From: Acetofilamentum sp.
Lineage (GTDB): Bacteria > Bacteroidota > Bacteroidia > Bacteroidales > JAADGE01
DNA length: 18,766 bases
Reading direction: 5' to 3'
Assembly (NCBI GenBank): GCA_020720705.1
Contig: DYOJ01000007.1
Span: forward strand, 6,580-25,345
In this document: positions 1 to 7,526 of the stretch, in pieces
Position numbering within the stretch: position 1 is the first letter of the stretch
How the letters are laid out: each line of letters starts with the position of its first letter
The notes under the pieces: generated by a model
Databases searched by the model: none
The model's input: the letters and a program-made list of their open reading frames with translations, nothing else
What the model was told of the DNA's origin: nothing
Translations under genes and position numbers: made by a program

Positions 1-12
1 ATGATTTTTTTA

Positions 13-1374
13 TTACAATTGATTTAACAGTTTTTTTAGCTTTATTTGTTTGTCAATCAATTCGTTCAATGATTGATAATAGTTTGAAAGAGCTTGAAAA
101 TACTGACTTTGAGCTTGCGTGAGTTCCATACCGGATACAGTTCCGGTTTTAAATTTAATAAGCGTATTTTCATAGATTTTTTTTGACAAATTTCTGGTTT
201 CAATTTGATTTAAAAATTTGTCATAAGCTGTATTAAAATCTGCAAGTGTTTGTGAATGTTGAAGATACAAGCCTTGTTCTGCTTGCAACTTTTGATTCAC
301 GGTTTGTTCATAAGCCAAGCGTTTTTGGGTTACGCGAGCGTTTCGCATCCCGCTGCTGAAAATCGGAATTTGAACACTTGCGCCGACAACATCCGGTGTG
401 CTGAAATTGAAACTTGGTGCATTTATTTGCTCTTGATGTCTGTAAAATGCTGTAACTGTGGGTAAATAGGTTGTTTTTTCACGATTCCAATCTAAATGCA
501 TCAGTTTTTCTTGCACTTCAAGTAATTGATAATCAATCGTATTTTCTGCCTGAAATTCTTGCGAGGCTAATGTTACAGTCATAACTGCAGTTTGCATCTC
601 AACCAAATCGGAAACTAATACCAATGTATCACTTTGATTCATACCTGTTTGCATTTTCAGCATGCCGTAAATAACTTCCCGCTGATTTTTGAACGAGAGC
701 AGAGCATTTTCGGTTGTTTTCACATTCAGTTTCAATTGCTCGGTATCCGTAACTTCGAGAAAACCTGCTTCGGCAAACGCTTCCGTTTCGGTATAAAGAT
801 GGTTAAGTGTTTGATAAACAGAATCTAATATCCGAATACTTTCATCTGTGATTAAGGCTAAATAATAGGTTTTGGTTACACTTTCTTTAACATCTTGCTC
901 CTTTTTTTGATAACCGGTTTCAGATAAACTCATGTAAATTTTAGCGGCTTGTAAACCCACAATGTATTCGCCGCTGAACACAAGTTGCGATACCGTAAAA
1001 TCAACGGATGCGCTTGATTCCGAGCCGAGCTCCCACACGGCACTCGTGTCTATGTGCATGTGGTTGAAGGGGTTTTGGGCATCCGGAACATACGTGATTG
1101 ACAAAGGCATATTCATGGTCGGCACTTCAAATAAATATTGCCAAGTGCCCGTGATGCTTGCCTGCGGTAGTCCGATTGCAGTTGTCTCCCATTTTCGTGA
1201 TTTTGCAATTTGAATGTCTTTTTTGGCGTTCCGGATTTCGTAATTGTTTTGTAAAGCATACTCTGTCAAGTCGTTAAGTGTGTAACGAGTGAGTGTATCC
1301 GAATCTCTTTGTGCGGAAAGTGTTCCGAATCCTAAAAATATTGCCGTAGCGACTAAAAAAAATATTTGCTTCAT
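13..1374 (-). CDS. TolC-family outer-membrane efflux protein
   Basis: Predicted outer-membrane channel of a tripartite efflux or export system, about 453 aa. The start at 1374 is chosen because it begins a clean signal peptide (MKQIFFLVATAIFLGFGTLSAQ-like: Lys2, then a hydrophobic core, cleavage near residue 22). A longer reading frame exists upstream but lies inside the tetR gene. The mature part has the TolC pattern: an early YALQNNYEIRNAKKDI helix, long polar amphipathic helices, a mid-protein repeat of the same layout, and a C-terminal GTVSGMELTQAQSQYFQALSNYYQSL helix typical of the second OEP repeat. The ATG overlaps the stop of the TetR gene by 4 bp (ATGA), so the two are co-translated. 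The periplasmic adaptor and inner-membrane pump that normally follow would lie left of base 1. The substrate cannot be told. Confidence 0.9.
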   Translation of the reverse strand: MKQIFFLVATAIFLGFGTLSAQRDSDTLTRYTLNDLTEYALQNNYEIRNAKKDIQIAKSRKWETTAIGLPQASITGTWQYLFEVPTMNMPLSITYVPDAQNPFNHMHIDTSAVWELGSESSASVDFTVSQLVFSGEYIVGLQAAKIYMSLSETGYQKKEQDVKESVTKTYYLALITDESIRILDSVYQTLNHLYTETEAFAEAGFLEVTDTEQLKLNVKTTENALLSFKNQREVIYGMLKMQTGMNQSDTLVLVSDLVEMQTAVMTVTLASQEFQAENTIDYQLLEVQEKLMHLDWNREKTTYLPTVTAFYRHQEQINAPSFNFSTPDVVGASVQIPIFSSGMRNARVTQKRLAYEQTVNQKLQAEQGLYLQHSQTLADFNTAYDKFLNQIETRNLSKKIYENTLIKFKTGTVSGMELTQAQSQYFQALSNYYQSLNELIDKQIKLKKLLNQL

Positions 1375-1994
1375 TTTTCTGCTTCTATTTCGATTAATTT
1401 TTGTTCTAATATTGTTAAACCCTTGGGGCTGCATATTGCTCTAAGATGATATTCAATAACTTGCATCAGCGCCTCCTCTCCGATAAGTTTTGCACATTCA
1501 ATATCTTCGTCAGCTTGTATGCGATTGATTTCTGTTACAACTCTGATGCGTGCAACAGTTTCTACATTTATATTTTGACGATACAATCCTTCCTGAATTC
1601 CTTTATGCAAGTTTCGAACCGTAACTATGTGGATTTGCTTTGCCTTGATATTTATCATGTCGTTGAAAATATCCGGGTGATATTTTTTTAAGTCAAACTC
1701 AACCACAGGGTTATATTTTTTTATCATTTCCAAAATAATCGGACGAATAGCGAACACTTCTTCAATAGCATTCAAGTTTTGCTCAAAAATATCTTTTTGC
1801 GAGGCAATGATGCGTTTCGATTCGTATTGCATTATCTTGCGAATCAAATCGTTCTTATCAGACACATATTTGTATAATGTTTTTTTTGAAACACCGTTTT
1901 CAACCGCAACATCGTCCATGCTGATGCTTTTTAAGCCGTATTTTTTATACAGCGTACTTGTTTTTTCTAAAATTTGCAGAAATTTATCGTCCAT
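1371..1994 (-). CDS. TetR/AcrR-family transcriptional regulator
   Basis: A 207-aa DNA-binding repressor candidate. Residues 20-51 (GLKSISMDDVAVENGV then SKKTLYKYVSDKNDLI) form the characteristic TetR helix-turn-helix with the conserved T-L-Y-x-Y/F recognition helix. The remaining ~150 residues are the helical ligand-binding and dimerisation domain, which is not conserved enough to name a ligand. It is first in an operon with a TolC-type channel (4-bp overlap), the usual arrangement for a local repressor of an efflux operon in Bacteroidota, so it probably controls its own operon. Upstream of the gene, TTACTGTAA (about 2098-2106) is a small odd palindrome, and AGTTATTT (2109-2116) with AAATAACT (2140-2147) is a spaced inverted repeat. 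Either could be the operator, but neither is proven. Confidence 0.92.
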   Translation of the reverse strand: MDDKFLQILEKTSTLYKKYGLKSISMDDVAVENGVSKKTLYKYVSDKNDLIRKIMQYESKRIIASQKDIFEQNLNAIEEVFAIRPIILEMIKKYNPVVEFDLKKYHPDIFNDMINIKAKQIHIVTVRNLHKGIQEGLYRQNINVETVARIRVVTEINRIQADEDIECAKLIGEEALMQVIEYHLRAICSPKGLTILEQKLIEIEAEK

Positions 1995-2169
1995 TTTTTA
2001 TTTTTGAAAAACGAAAGCACAAAGAAACGAAAAAAACATAAAACGTTTCCAAGTTTTTTTGTGAATTTTTTGAAATTTTTTTATTATTTCTGTTTGTTAC
2101 TGTAAGTGAGTTATTTAGCGTAATGTTTTTTTTATATTCAAATAACTTTATCTGAAAATTAAAAATAAT
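1995..2169. other. Intergenic region, divergent tetR / SRP RNA
   Basis: AT-rich spacer with no supported gene. It must carry the minus-strand promoter of the tetR-tolC operon, but I see no full TAnnTTTG match on that strand; the nearest is TTTCTTTG close to the gene, with one mismatch. The inverted repeat AGTTATTT/AAATAACT (2109-2116 and 2140-2147) is the only notable symmetry. Confidence 0.5.
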
Positions 2170-2200
2170 TTTGGAGACCACGAAAAAGTAATTACTTTTG
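2170..2200 (+). promoter_or_regulatory. Bacteroidota-type promoter of the SRP RNA gene
   Basis: TTTG at 2170-2173 (-33 element), a 19-nt spacer, then TACTTTTG at 2193-2200 (-7 element, consensus TAnnTTTG). The G-run that starts the SRP RNA begins 5 nt further on, the expected initiation distance for the primary sigma factor of this phylum. Confidence 0.85.
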
Positions 2201-2204
2201 CATC

Positions 2205-2300
2205 GGGTAAGTCTCATACGACCAGCTCCTTTCTAATCCCCCAGGTCTTGATCGAAGCAAGGGTACGATGGTTGAGCGGTGCGATGTGAGTAGCTTACCC
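2205..2300 (+). ncRNA. ffs: Small bacterial signal recognition particle RNA (4.5S)
   Basis: About 96-nt RNA that folds into one long hairpin, binds Ffh and directs co-translational membrane targeting. The ends pair perfectly: GGGTAAG (2205-2211) with CTTACCC (2294-2300), continued by CTCA/TGAG. The apex carries the SRP signature: CCAGG on the 5' side and GAAGCAAGGGTA on the 3' side, matching the conserved symmetric-loop strands CAGG and GAAGCA of 4.5S RNA. The loop between them reads UC-UUGAUC-GA rather than the common GGAA tetraloop. A run of seven T residues (2301-2307) directly after the closing stem acts as terminator. It has its own promoter. Exact 5' and 3' ends are inferred from base pairing. 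Confidence 0.9.
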
Positions 2301-2423
2301 TTTTTTTATGCCTTTTTTTCAATATTTCGTTAAGAACTCGGATTTTAGTCCTTAATATAAAGGTTCAAATTGTTAGATTGTGTCTGTAAGAAAACGTGTA
2401 AATGTTTGATATTATGTTGGTTA

Positions 2424-2544
2424 TTGTCATTTAGTAGTCATTCAATAGTCAAAAAGTAGTCATTTATTGTTCTTTTTAGTTTCAATCGAATTTCTACTGT
2501 ATTTCTACCGAATGTCTTAAAACATTCAATCAAAATTCTGTTAT
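2424..2544. repeat. Degenerate 11-bp tandem array (11 units)
   Basis: Eleven consecutive units start every 11 bp (2424, 2435, 2446, ... 2534) with no indel; in all eleven, positions 4-5 are TC. The first four are clear relatives (TTGTCATTTAG, TAGTCATTCAA, TAGTCAAAAAG, TAGTCATTTAT) and units 7-8 are another sub-family (ATTTCTACTGT, ATTTCTACCGA). The rest of 2301-2688 holds no gene that I can support. Its only other feature is a 9-bp inverted repeat, TTTCATAAA at 2614-2622 with TTTATGAAA at 2644-2652, which lacks a T-tract for murA termination. Confidence 0.75.
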
Positions 2545-2688
2545 ATTTTAAAGTAGTTCAATGAGTTACGAGTTTTCTTGCAAGCTCTAAATATGAGGCA
2601 TATATTCGGAATGTTTCATAAAAAACATAAGTCATTGATTTACTTTATGAAAAAAGGTAAATACAATCTGCCGGTTTGCGGTTTCAAT

Positions 2689-3993
2689 TTAAACTCTCGT
2701 GATTTTTGCGCCGAGAGCGTTCAGGCGTTCGTCTATGCGCACATAACCTCGGTCAATTTGTTCGATATTTTTGATAACACTTGTGCCTTGTGCCGACATA
2801 GCCGCGATAAGTAAAGCAATACCTGCGCGAATGTCGGGCGATGTCATGTGTGCCGCGCGCAACCTCACGTCGTGGTTCATCCCGATAACCGTAGCGCGGT
2901 GTGGATCGCAGAGTATAATTTTTGCACCCATATCAATCAGTTTATCTACAAAAAACAAGCGGCTTTCAAACATTTTTTGATGTATTAACACACTCCCCTC
3001 GGCTTGTGTAGCCACCACCAAAAGAACGCTCAGTAAATCGGGTGTAAGTCCCGGCCAAGGTGCATCGGCAAGCGTCATTATCGAGCCGTCAATAAATGTA
3101 TCTATCTGATAATGTTCTTGTTGTGGAATAAATATGTCATCATTCCTTAGTTCTAATCGGATTCCTAACTTTCTGAAAGTTGAGGGTATATTTCCGAGCA
3201 TATCTCCGCGTACATTTTTTATGGTCAGTTCGGATTTTGTCATCGCAGCCAATCCGATGAAACTTCCGATTTCAATCATATCGGGCAACAAGGTATGTTC
3301 ACATTCGCCGAGTTCGCTTACACCTTCAATGGTTAAAAGATTTGAACCGATACCGGAAATTTTCGCACCCATTCGGTTGAGCATCAGGCACAATTGCTGG
3401 ATGTAAGGCTCACAAGCAGCGTTGTACACGGTGGTTACACCTTCGGCAAGCACCGCTGCCATGATGATGTTTGCCGTTCCGGTAACTGAGGCTTCGTCCA
3501 AGAGCATAAATTTTCCGCGAAGTTTCTCGGCATGTACGTTATAACATGAATTTTCAGCATCGAAACGGAAGTTTGCTCCCAATGACACAAAGCCTTGAAA
3601 ATGAGTATCTAAGCGTCTGCGTCCTATTTTGTCGCCGCCGGGTTGAGGTATAAAAGCGTGTCCGAATCGTGCAAGCAGTGGACCGATTGTCATCACGGAG
3701 CCGCGTAATTTTGCCCCTTGAGTTCGATATTCTTCAGTTTTAAGATATTCTAAATCAATGTTTTCAGCTTTAATTCGGTATGTGCTGTCGCCGATACGTG
3801 TTACTTCTGCACCTAATTTTCCGATAAGCAATATTAAATTATTGACATCCAAAATATCAGGAACGCCGTGAATAGTTACATTTTTATCTGTCAGCAAAGT
3901 TGCGCAAATAATTTGAAGTGCCTCATTTTTAGCACCTTGCGGATGTATTTCGCCGTGTAGGCTTTGCCCGCCTTCTATTCGGAATGATGCCAT
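2689..3993 (-). CDS. murA: UDP-N-acetylglucosamine 1-carboxyvinyltransferase
   Basis: First committed step of peptidoglycan synthesis: transfers enolpyruvate from PEP to UDP-GlcNAc in the cytoplasm. 434 aa, normal for the family. Visible landmarks are K22-N23 in QGAKNEAL, the LRGSVMTIGPLLAR strand with R97, the flexible catalytic loop GGDKIGRRRLDTH (119-131), PWPGLTPDLLS with the catalytic Asp, and RGYVRIDERLNALGA near the C-terminus. In the loop, Asp121 stands where E. coli MurA has Cys115; R126 matches Arg120. The start at 3993 (MASFRIEGG) is preferred because the DUF4290 stop lies only 4 bp upstream; a longer frame to 4074 would run into that gene. It is co-transcribed with the DUF4290 gene. 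Confidence 0.97.
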   Translation of the reverse strand: MASFRIEGGQSLHGEIHPQGAKNEALQIICATLLTDKNVTIHGVPDILDVNNLILLIGKLGAEVTRIGDSTYRIKAENIDLEYLKTEEYRTQGAKLRGSVMTIGPLLARFGHAFIPQPGGDKIGRRRLDTHFQGFVSLGANFRFDAENSCYNVHAEKLRGKFMLLDEASVTGTANIIMAAVLAEGVTTVYNAACEPYIQQLCLMLNRMGAKISGIGSNLLTIEGVSELGECEHTLLPDMIEIGSFIGLAAMTKSELTIKNVRGDMLGNIPSTFRKLGIRLELRNDDIFIPQQEHYQIDTFIDGSIMTLADAPWPGLTPDLLSVLLVVATQAEGSVLIHQKMFESRLFFVDKLIDMGAKIILCDPHRATVIGMNHDVRLRAAHMTSPDIRAGIALLIAAMSAQGTSVIKNIEQIDRGYVRIDERLNALGAKITRV

Positions 3994-3997
3994 GGTA

Positions 3998-4612
3998 TTA
4001 CTTTTTTCGTCTTTTTTTTCGTTTTTGATTCTGATTTTGTTGCGTAGCATAAGCGTGTGCTTGCATAAAATCACGTTGTGTTGTGAGTTTAAAATGTGCC
4101 GGAATTTCGATTTTACCGTTTGATAATTCGTATAAATCCTTAAAAATCAATGAATCATCAACATTGTCTTTGTTCCAAATCATGTATGATTTTTTCATGT
4201 GATTGGCAAGTTGCCCGATATAATTGTTGCGTTCTTCTCCTTCGGTGAGCGTTAAAGCGTGCTCAATCATACGAAACACCGTTTGACCGTAGTGTTTTTT
4301 GCGAGGTTTACCAACACTGTATGGAACTTTCATTGGGGGTTGTGCAAAAGTTTCAGCAGTGGGCAACTCATAAGGAGCATCTATATCTAATTGGTAATCA
4401 GACATTATTGCAACATGGTCCCAGAGTTTATGCTTAAAATCGCGCAAATCGCGCAGGTAAGGGTACATGCGTCCCATGTAATCTACGATGCCGTGAACAG
4501 CTTGACTGCGTTCTGCTCGGTCTTCTATTTTTACGGCAGCAACAACCATCTCCTGAACATTACGCCCGTATTCGCGCATGATGAGTTTTTTGCGGGAAGT
4601 ATTGTAATCCAT
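3998..4612 (-). CDS. DUF4290 family protein
   Basis: A 204-aa cytoplasmic protein of unknown function, recognisable as DUF4290 by its start (MDYNTSRKKLIMREYGRNVQ), the helical VDYMGRMYPYLRD segment, and the HMKKSYMIWNKDNVDD segment. It has no signal peptide or membrane span. It ends in a strongly basic tail (QNQNQKRKKRRKK), which could contact nucleic acid or the membrane surface; that is inference only. The gene lies 4 bp upstream of murA in the same direction, a linkage I know from other Bacteroidota, so a role linked to envelope synthesis is plausible but unproven. An internal start at residue 12 is possible, but the full-length start matches the family pattern better. Confidence 0.85.
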   Translation of the reverse strand: MDYNTSRKKLIMREYGRNVQEMVVAAVKIEDRAERSQAVHGIVDYMGRMYPYLRDLRDFKHKLWDHVAIMSDYQLDIDAPYELPTAETFAQPPMKVPYSVGKPRKKHYGQTVFRMIEHALTLTEGEERNNYIGQLANHMKKSYMIWNKDNVDDSLIFKDLYELSNGKIEIPAHFKLTTQRDFMQAHAYATQQNQNQKRKKRRKK

Positions 4613-4619
4613 ATATTTA

Positions 4620-4627
4620 CAAATATA
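4620..4627 (-). promoter_or_regulatory. Possible -7 box for the DUF4290-murA operon
   Basis: Read on the minus strand, TATATTTG matches TAnnTTTG but lies only 7 bp before the ATG and has no good -33 element. A second minus-strand match, TAAATTTG at 4751-4758, has a TTTG 16 bp upstream (4775-4778) and would give a leader of about 135 nt. One of these probably serves the operon; I cannot decide which. The perfect hairpin CGGAC-TTT-GTCCG (4638-4650) lies in this leader. Confidence 0.3.
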
Positions 4628-4794
4628 TTATTTTTTTCGGACTTTGTCCGTGAATTTGAATCGTATTATTTTTTTTAAAATTCGGATTTATATTCGAATT
4701 GCCTTTGACCGTTGTTCTCAATGTGTAAAATTTAATATCTTGTCCTGATACAAATTTAGTTTAACACAAATTAGCAAAGGTGTTACAAATGAAT

Positions 4795-6120
4795 TTATTC
4801 GGATACTTTTTTAAACTCAAGAACCCAATCAATATTAATAATTCCACCTCGCCCTTTTCTGTCGAAACGCATATATCGGTTTTTTATCTTGTAGCCCCAT
4901 TTATTGGCTAATTTAAAGCTGTATTTTTCGGCTATTTTGCATAAAATCGTTGCTGTATATATATTTACACCACTTACTGCACTATCGCCAACTACCATAA
5001 TGTAGCTTGCGTCTTTTTTCAAAATATTCGACATTTCTTTAAAATGCTTATCCATTTCAGCAAAATATTTCCACGTTACATAAGCGTGTTTTAAACCGTT
5101 TTTTTTATCCGTTTCGATAATTGTTTTAAGATTTATATCTAAAATTTCTATTTCAGTTTTAAATTTTTGGGGTGTAAATTTGGAATATTCTGCTTTATTT
5201 ATTTGCTTATTACCAATATAGTTTTGCTTAAATGAATTTTGCTTTTCTTGTGTTTCAATTCCAAACAAATCACCAATCCAGAAAAGCTCCGCCATTTGAT
5301 TATAAACATAATCAATAGCTTTGATGTAAGGTGGCGATGTTATTGCTAAATCAATATCTTGGTTCAAAATCAAGTTGTTTAAACTTTCAGAACTTGAATT
5401 ATTTAATACTTTGCTTTTAGCACTATCTACAATTACATTAAAATCATTTATACTTTGTTTGTAATAATTCAATTGCGAAAAAAACAGGGAATAAACTTCT
5501 TCGGGATTTTTATTTAAGGTATGCGAAACGTAAGTTTTTTGCGACTGATTATCGGCGTTTGATACTCTACGAATAATTGATGAAAAACAAGTAATTATCA
5601 AATTATGTATATCCTGATTATCCGGAAATACTTTTGGAATTTCGTTAATTATAAACCGAATTTTACCAAGTTTATGAATTGCATCTGTATTAAACCAATG
5701 ATTTAATGTATTTATTTTGGGTAAAAAAACCGAATTTATTTTAGTATCTAACAGATTTTTTTTTAGCCAATCAATAATTTCATTCAGTTTATCTATATTA
5801 ATTTTTGTGGTTTTTACTTGCGAAATTAGAACAGACAAAGGGTCAATATCGATTCCGATTGCATTGTATCCTAAAACATTGCTTTCAACTAATGTAGTTC
5901 CTGAACCGCAAAAAGGGTCGAGAACGGTTGCTTTTTTTGTTTTTTTAAGATATTTATTTATTGCCCAATTGGGAATTTGCGGAATAAATTTGCCGGGGTA
6001 TTTATGAAAACCGTGTGTTAATTCGTTTACACTTTTAGTGTTAATATTGAGAATGGTCTCAAAATTAATATTTTCGGGAATTATTTCATTTACAGTCTGT
6101 AATTCAATTTTTTCTGTCAT
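4795..6120 (-). CDS. DNA methyltransferase, SPPY type (M2 of R-M cassette)
   Basis: A 441-aa S-adenosylmethionine-dependent DNA base methyltransferase. Motif I is DPFCGSGTT (68-76) and the catalytic motif IV is TSPPY (261-265), followed by the segment YVYNQMAELFWIGDLF. In other amino-methyltransferases TSPPY is associated with N4-methylcytosine, so this modification is the best guess. Motif I lies before motif IV with a ~185-residue insert between them, unlike the beta class, where DPFxGSGTT is C-terminal. Near the N-terminus, HGFHKYPGKFIPQIP (36-50) is a recognisable family motif. The ATG overlaps the stop of the preceding methyltransferase by 4 bp (ATGA). It is a paralogue of that gene: both share SPPY, an aromatic/acidic stretch, then EL-W-GD. 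It is AT-rich compared with the core genes around it. Confidence 0.9.
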   Translation of the reverse strand: MTEKIELQTVNEIIPENINFETILNINTKSVNELTHGFHKYPGKFIPQIPNWAINKYLKKTKKATVLDPFCGSGTTLVESNVLGYNAIGIDIDPLSVLISQVKTTKINIDKLNEIIDWLKKNLLDTKINSVFLPKINTLNHWFNTDAIHKLGKIRFIINEIPKVFPDNQDIHNLIITCFSSIIRRVSNADNQSQKTYVSHTLNKNPEEVYSLFFSQLNYYKQSINDFNVIVDSAKSKVLNNSSSESLNNLILNQDIDLAITSPPYIKAIDYVYNQMAELFWIGDLFGIETQEKQNSFKQNYIGNKQINKAEYSKFTPQKFKTEIEILDINLKTIIETDKKNGLKHAYVTWKYFAEMDKHFKEMSNILKKDASYIMVVGDSAVSGVNIYTATILCKIAEKYSFKLANKWGYKIKNRYMRFDRKGRGGIINIDWVLEFKKVSE

Positions 6121-7526
6121 TTTTTTAAAATAATGATACTTTCACGTAAATAGTTATTGAGTTTCGACAATGCCGTTTTTTGTTGCGAACTTGTTGTTAA
6201 ATGCCTTGTTACATAAATTTTTTCGAGCGAAAATCCAATTTCTTTTGCAAAATCGGCAATTATGGCGTCTGTTGGAATTATTATTTCTGAATATGCTGAA
6301 TTACCAACAACTATTCCGACAAATCCGTTTTTTTCGGTTTGTAAATAAATATTTTTAAGTAATTGATACATGTCATCAAAATACCCGCGTACAACATTAG
6401 GTATTTGTTTGTGCCAAAGTTTTTGTTCATCAAACAAACCTATTAACTCTTCAATATAATCATTTTTGTATTCAATTTTTTTTCCGTTTAGTGAGTTGGA
6501 ATTTGAACGAAACCCTTTAATTCTTAGTTTTTTTAATTCGTCGTGTGTTGTAACGAAATCACCTAACCATAATTCAACTTTGTGAATTTCAAAATAATCG
6601 AATGAATTGCAGTAAGGTGGCGAAAAAAAAGTAAACTGTAAATTATCCTGAAATTTTTCATTAAAATTAATACAATTTGTATTAAAAATTTGTGGCTTAT
6701 TTTCAATCGCGCCGTAATGATTTTCAATATCGTTCAATATTAATTCTACTTTATTTTTATAAATTGTCTTTACATAGTTTATTTTATCTTTTGGGAAAGT
6801 TTCGTTTTCCCATACTACCTTATCAATGTTAATATACCCGGACGAAGTTCGTTTTCTGTTTTTATACTTTATTCCGTTGCCTTCCTTTTTTACATTCGAC
6901 ACTTGTTCTATTATAGACAACCAAGCAACAAAAAGTAAACGTTGTATTTTGATGTTCTGAATTTGATTGATTTGGATTTTTAAATTTAATAAAGTTTGCA
7001 GAATTTCGGTATTGAATGCTTTATCTGCTAACTGGAAATTAGTTTTTATATTACTTTGTTGGTTATTTGAGTTAATTATTTCATTTAAAATTTCTTTTGT
7101 GTCTATTATTTCTTTTGTAAAATACACTTCATTTGATACTTCTGCAATCAGAATAGAAATTGGATTTACATCTGTTCCAAAAGAATTTAAATTATAATTT
7201 CGAGCAGATAAAAGAGTTGTTCCGCTACCGACAAAAGGGTCGAAAACATTTCCGGTAATGTTCAGTTCTTTCAAAAAACTATTTACAAGATTTATTGAAA
7301 AACCTTCGCGATAAGGATACCACCTTTGAATTGGTGTTTTGGGGGCTAACTGAAAATGTACTAAGTTTGATAAATGCGTTCCGTTTTCAAAATTCAAATT
7401 ATGTTCAATTTTATTGAAAATAGTTTTTTGAACATCAATTTTTGACTTGTTTTTTTCGATAATACGATAGTTCACAATATCATCTACTTCAATATTTTGA
7501 TATGTCCACAATTGTAAGCTATCCAT
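6117..7526 (-). CDS. DNA methyltransferase, SPPY type (M1 of R-M cassette)
   Basis: Second member of the same methyltransferase family, about 469 aa from the chosen start. Motif I is DPFVGSGTT (96-104), preceded by the family motif QRWYPYREGFS (67-77); motif IV is SPPY (302-305), followed by CNSFDYFEIHKVELWLGDF. The middle part (LLFVAWLSIIEQVSN) matches the position of ITCFSSIIRRVSN in the neighbouring paralogue. The start at 7526 gives an 8-bp overlap with the nuclease gene (ATGGATAG); an ATG at 7565 gives a 47-bp overlap and 13 more residues and cannot be excluded. Two such enzymes side by side are often found where an asymmetric recognition site needs one methyltransferase per strand (inference). 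Strongly AT-rich: bases 7021-7080 are about 22% GC by hand count. Confidence 0.9.
   Translation of the reverse strand: MDSLQLWTYQNIEVDDIVNYRIIEKNKSKIDVQKTIFNKIEHNLNFENGTHLSNLVHFQLAPKTPIQRWYPYREGFSINLVNSFLKELNITGNVFDPFVGSGTTLLSARNYNLNSFGTDVNPISILIAEVSNEVYFTKEIIDTKEILNEIINSNNQQSNIKTNFQLADKAFNTEILQTLLNLKIQINQIQNIKIQRLLFVAWLSIIEQVSNVKKEGNGIKYKNRKRTSSGYINIDKVVWENETFPKDKINYVKTIYKNKVELILNDIENHYGAIENKPQIFNTNCINFNEKFQDNLQFTFFSPPYCNSFDYFEIHKVELWLGDFVTTHDELKKLRIKGFRSNSNSLNGKKIEYKNDYIEELIGLFDEQKLWHKQIPNVVRGYFDDMYQLLKNIYLQTEKNGFVGIVVGNSAYSEIIIPTDAIIADFAKEIGFSLEKIYVTRHLTTSSQQKTALSKLNNYLRESIIILKK

Noticed and set aside
1984..2217. 77-aa minus-strand ORF upstream of tetR
   Set aside because: Low-complexity Lys/Phe/Asn-rich translation over an AT-rich spacer that overlaps the SRP RNA promoter and 5' end; no family resemblance.
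2614..2652. Inverted repeat TTTCATAAA/TTTATGAAA as murA terminator
   Set aside because: AT-only stem with one G-C pair, a 21-nt loop and no T-run after it on the minus strand.
4638..4650. Hairpin CGGAC-TTT-GTCCG as terminator of the R-M operon
   Set aside because: The stem is only 5 bp and on the minus strand is followed by A residues, so it lacks the T-tract needed for intrinsic termination.
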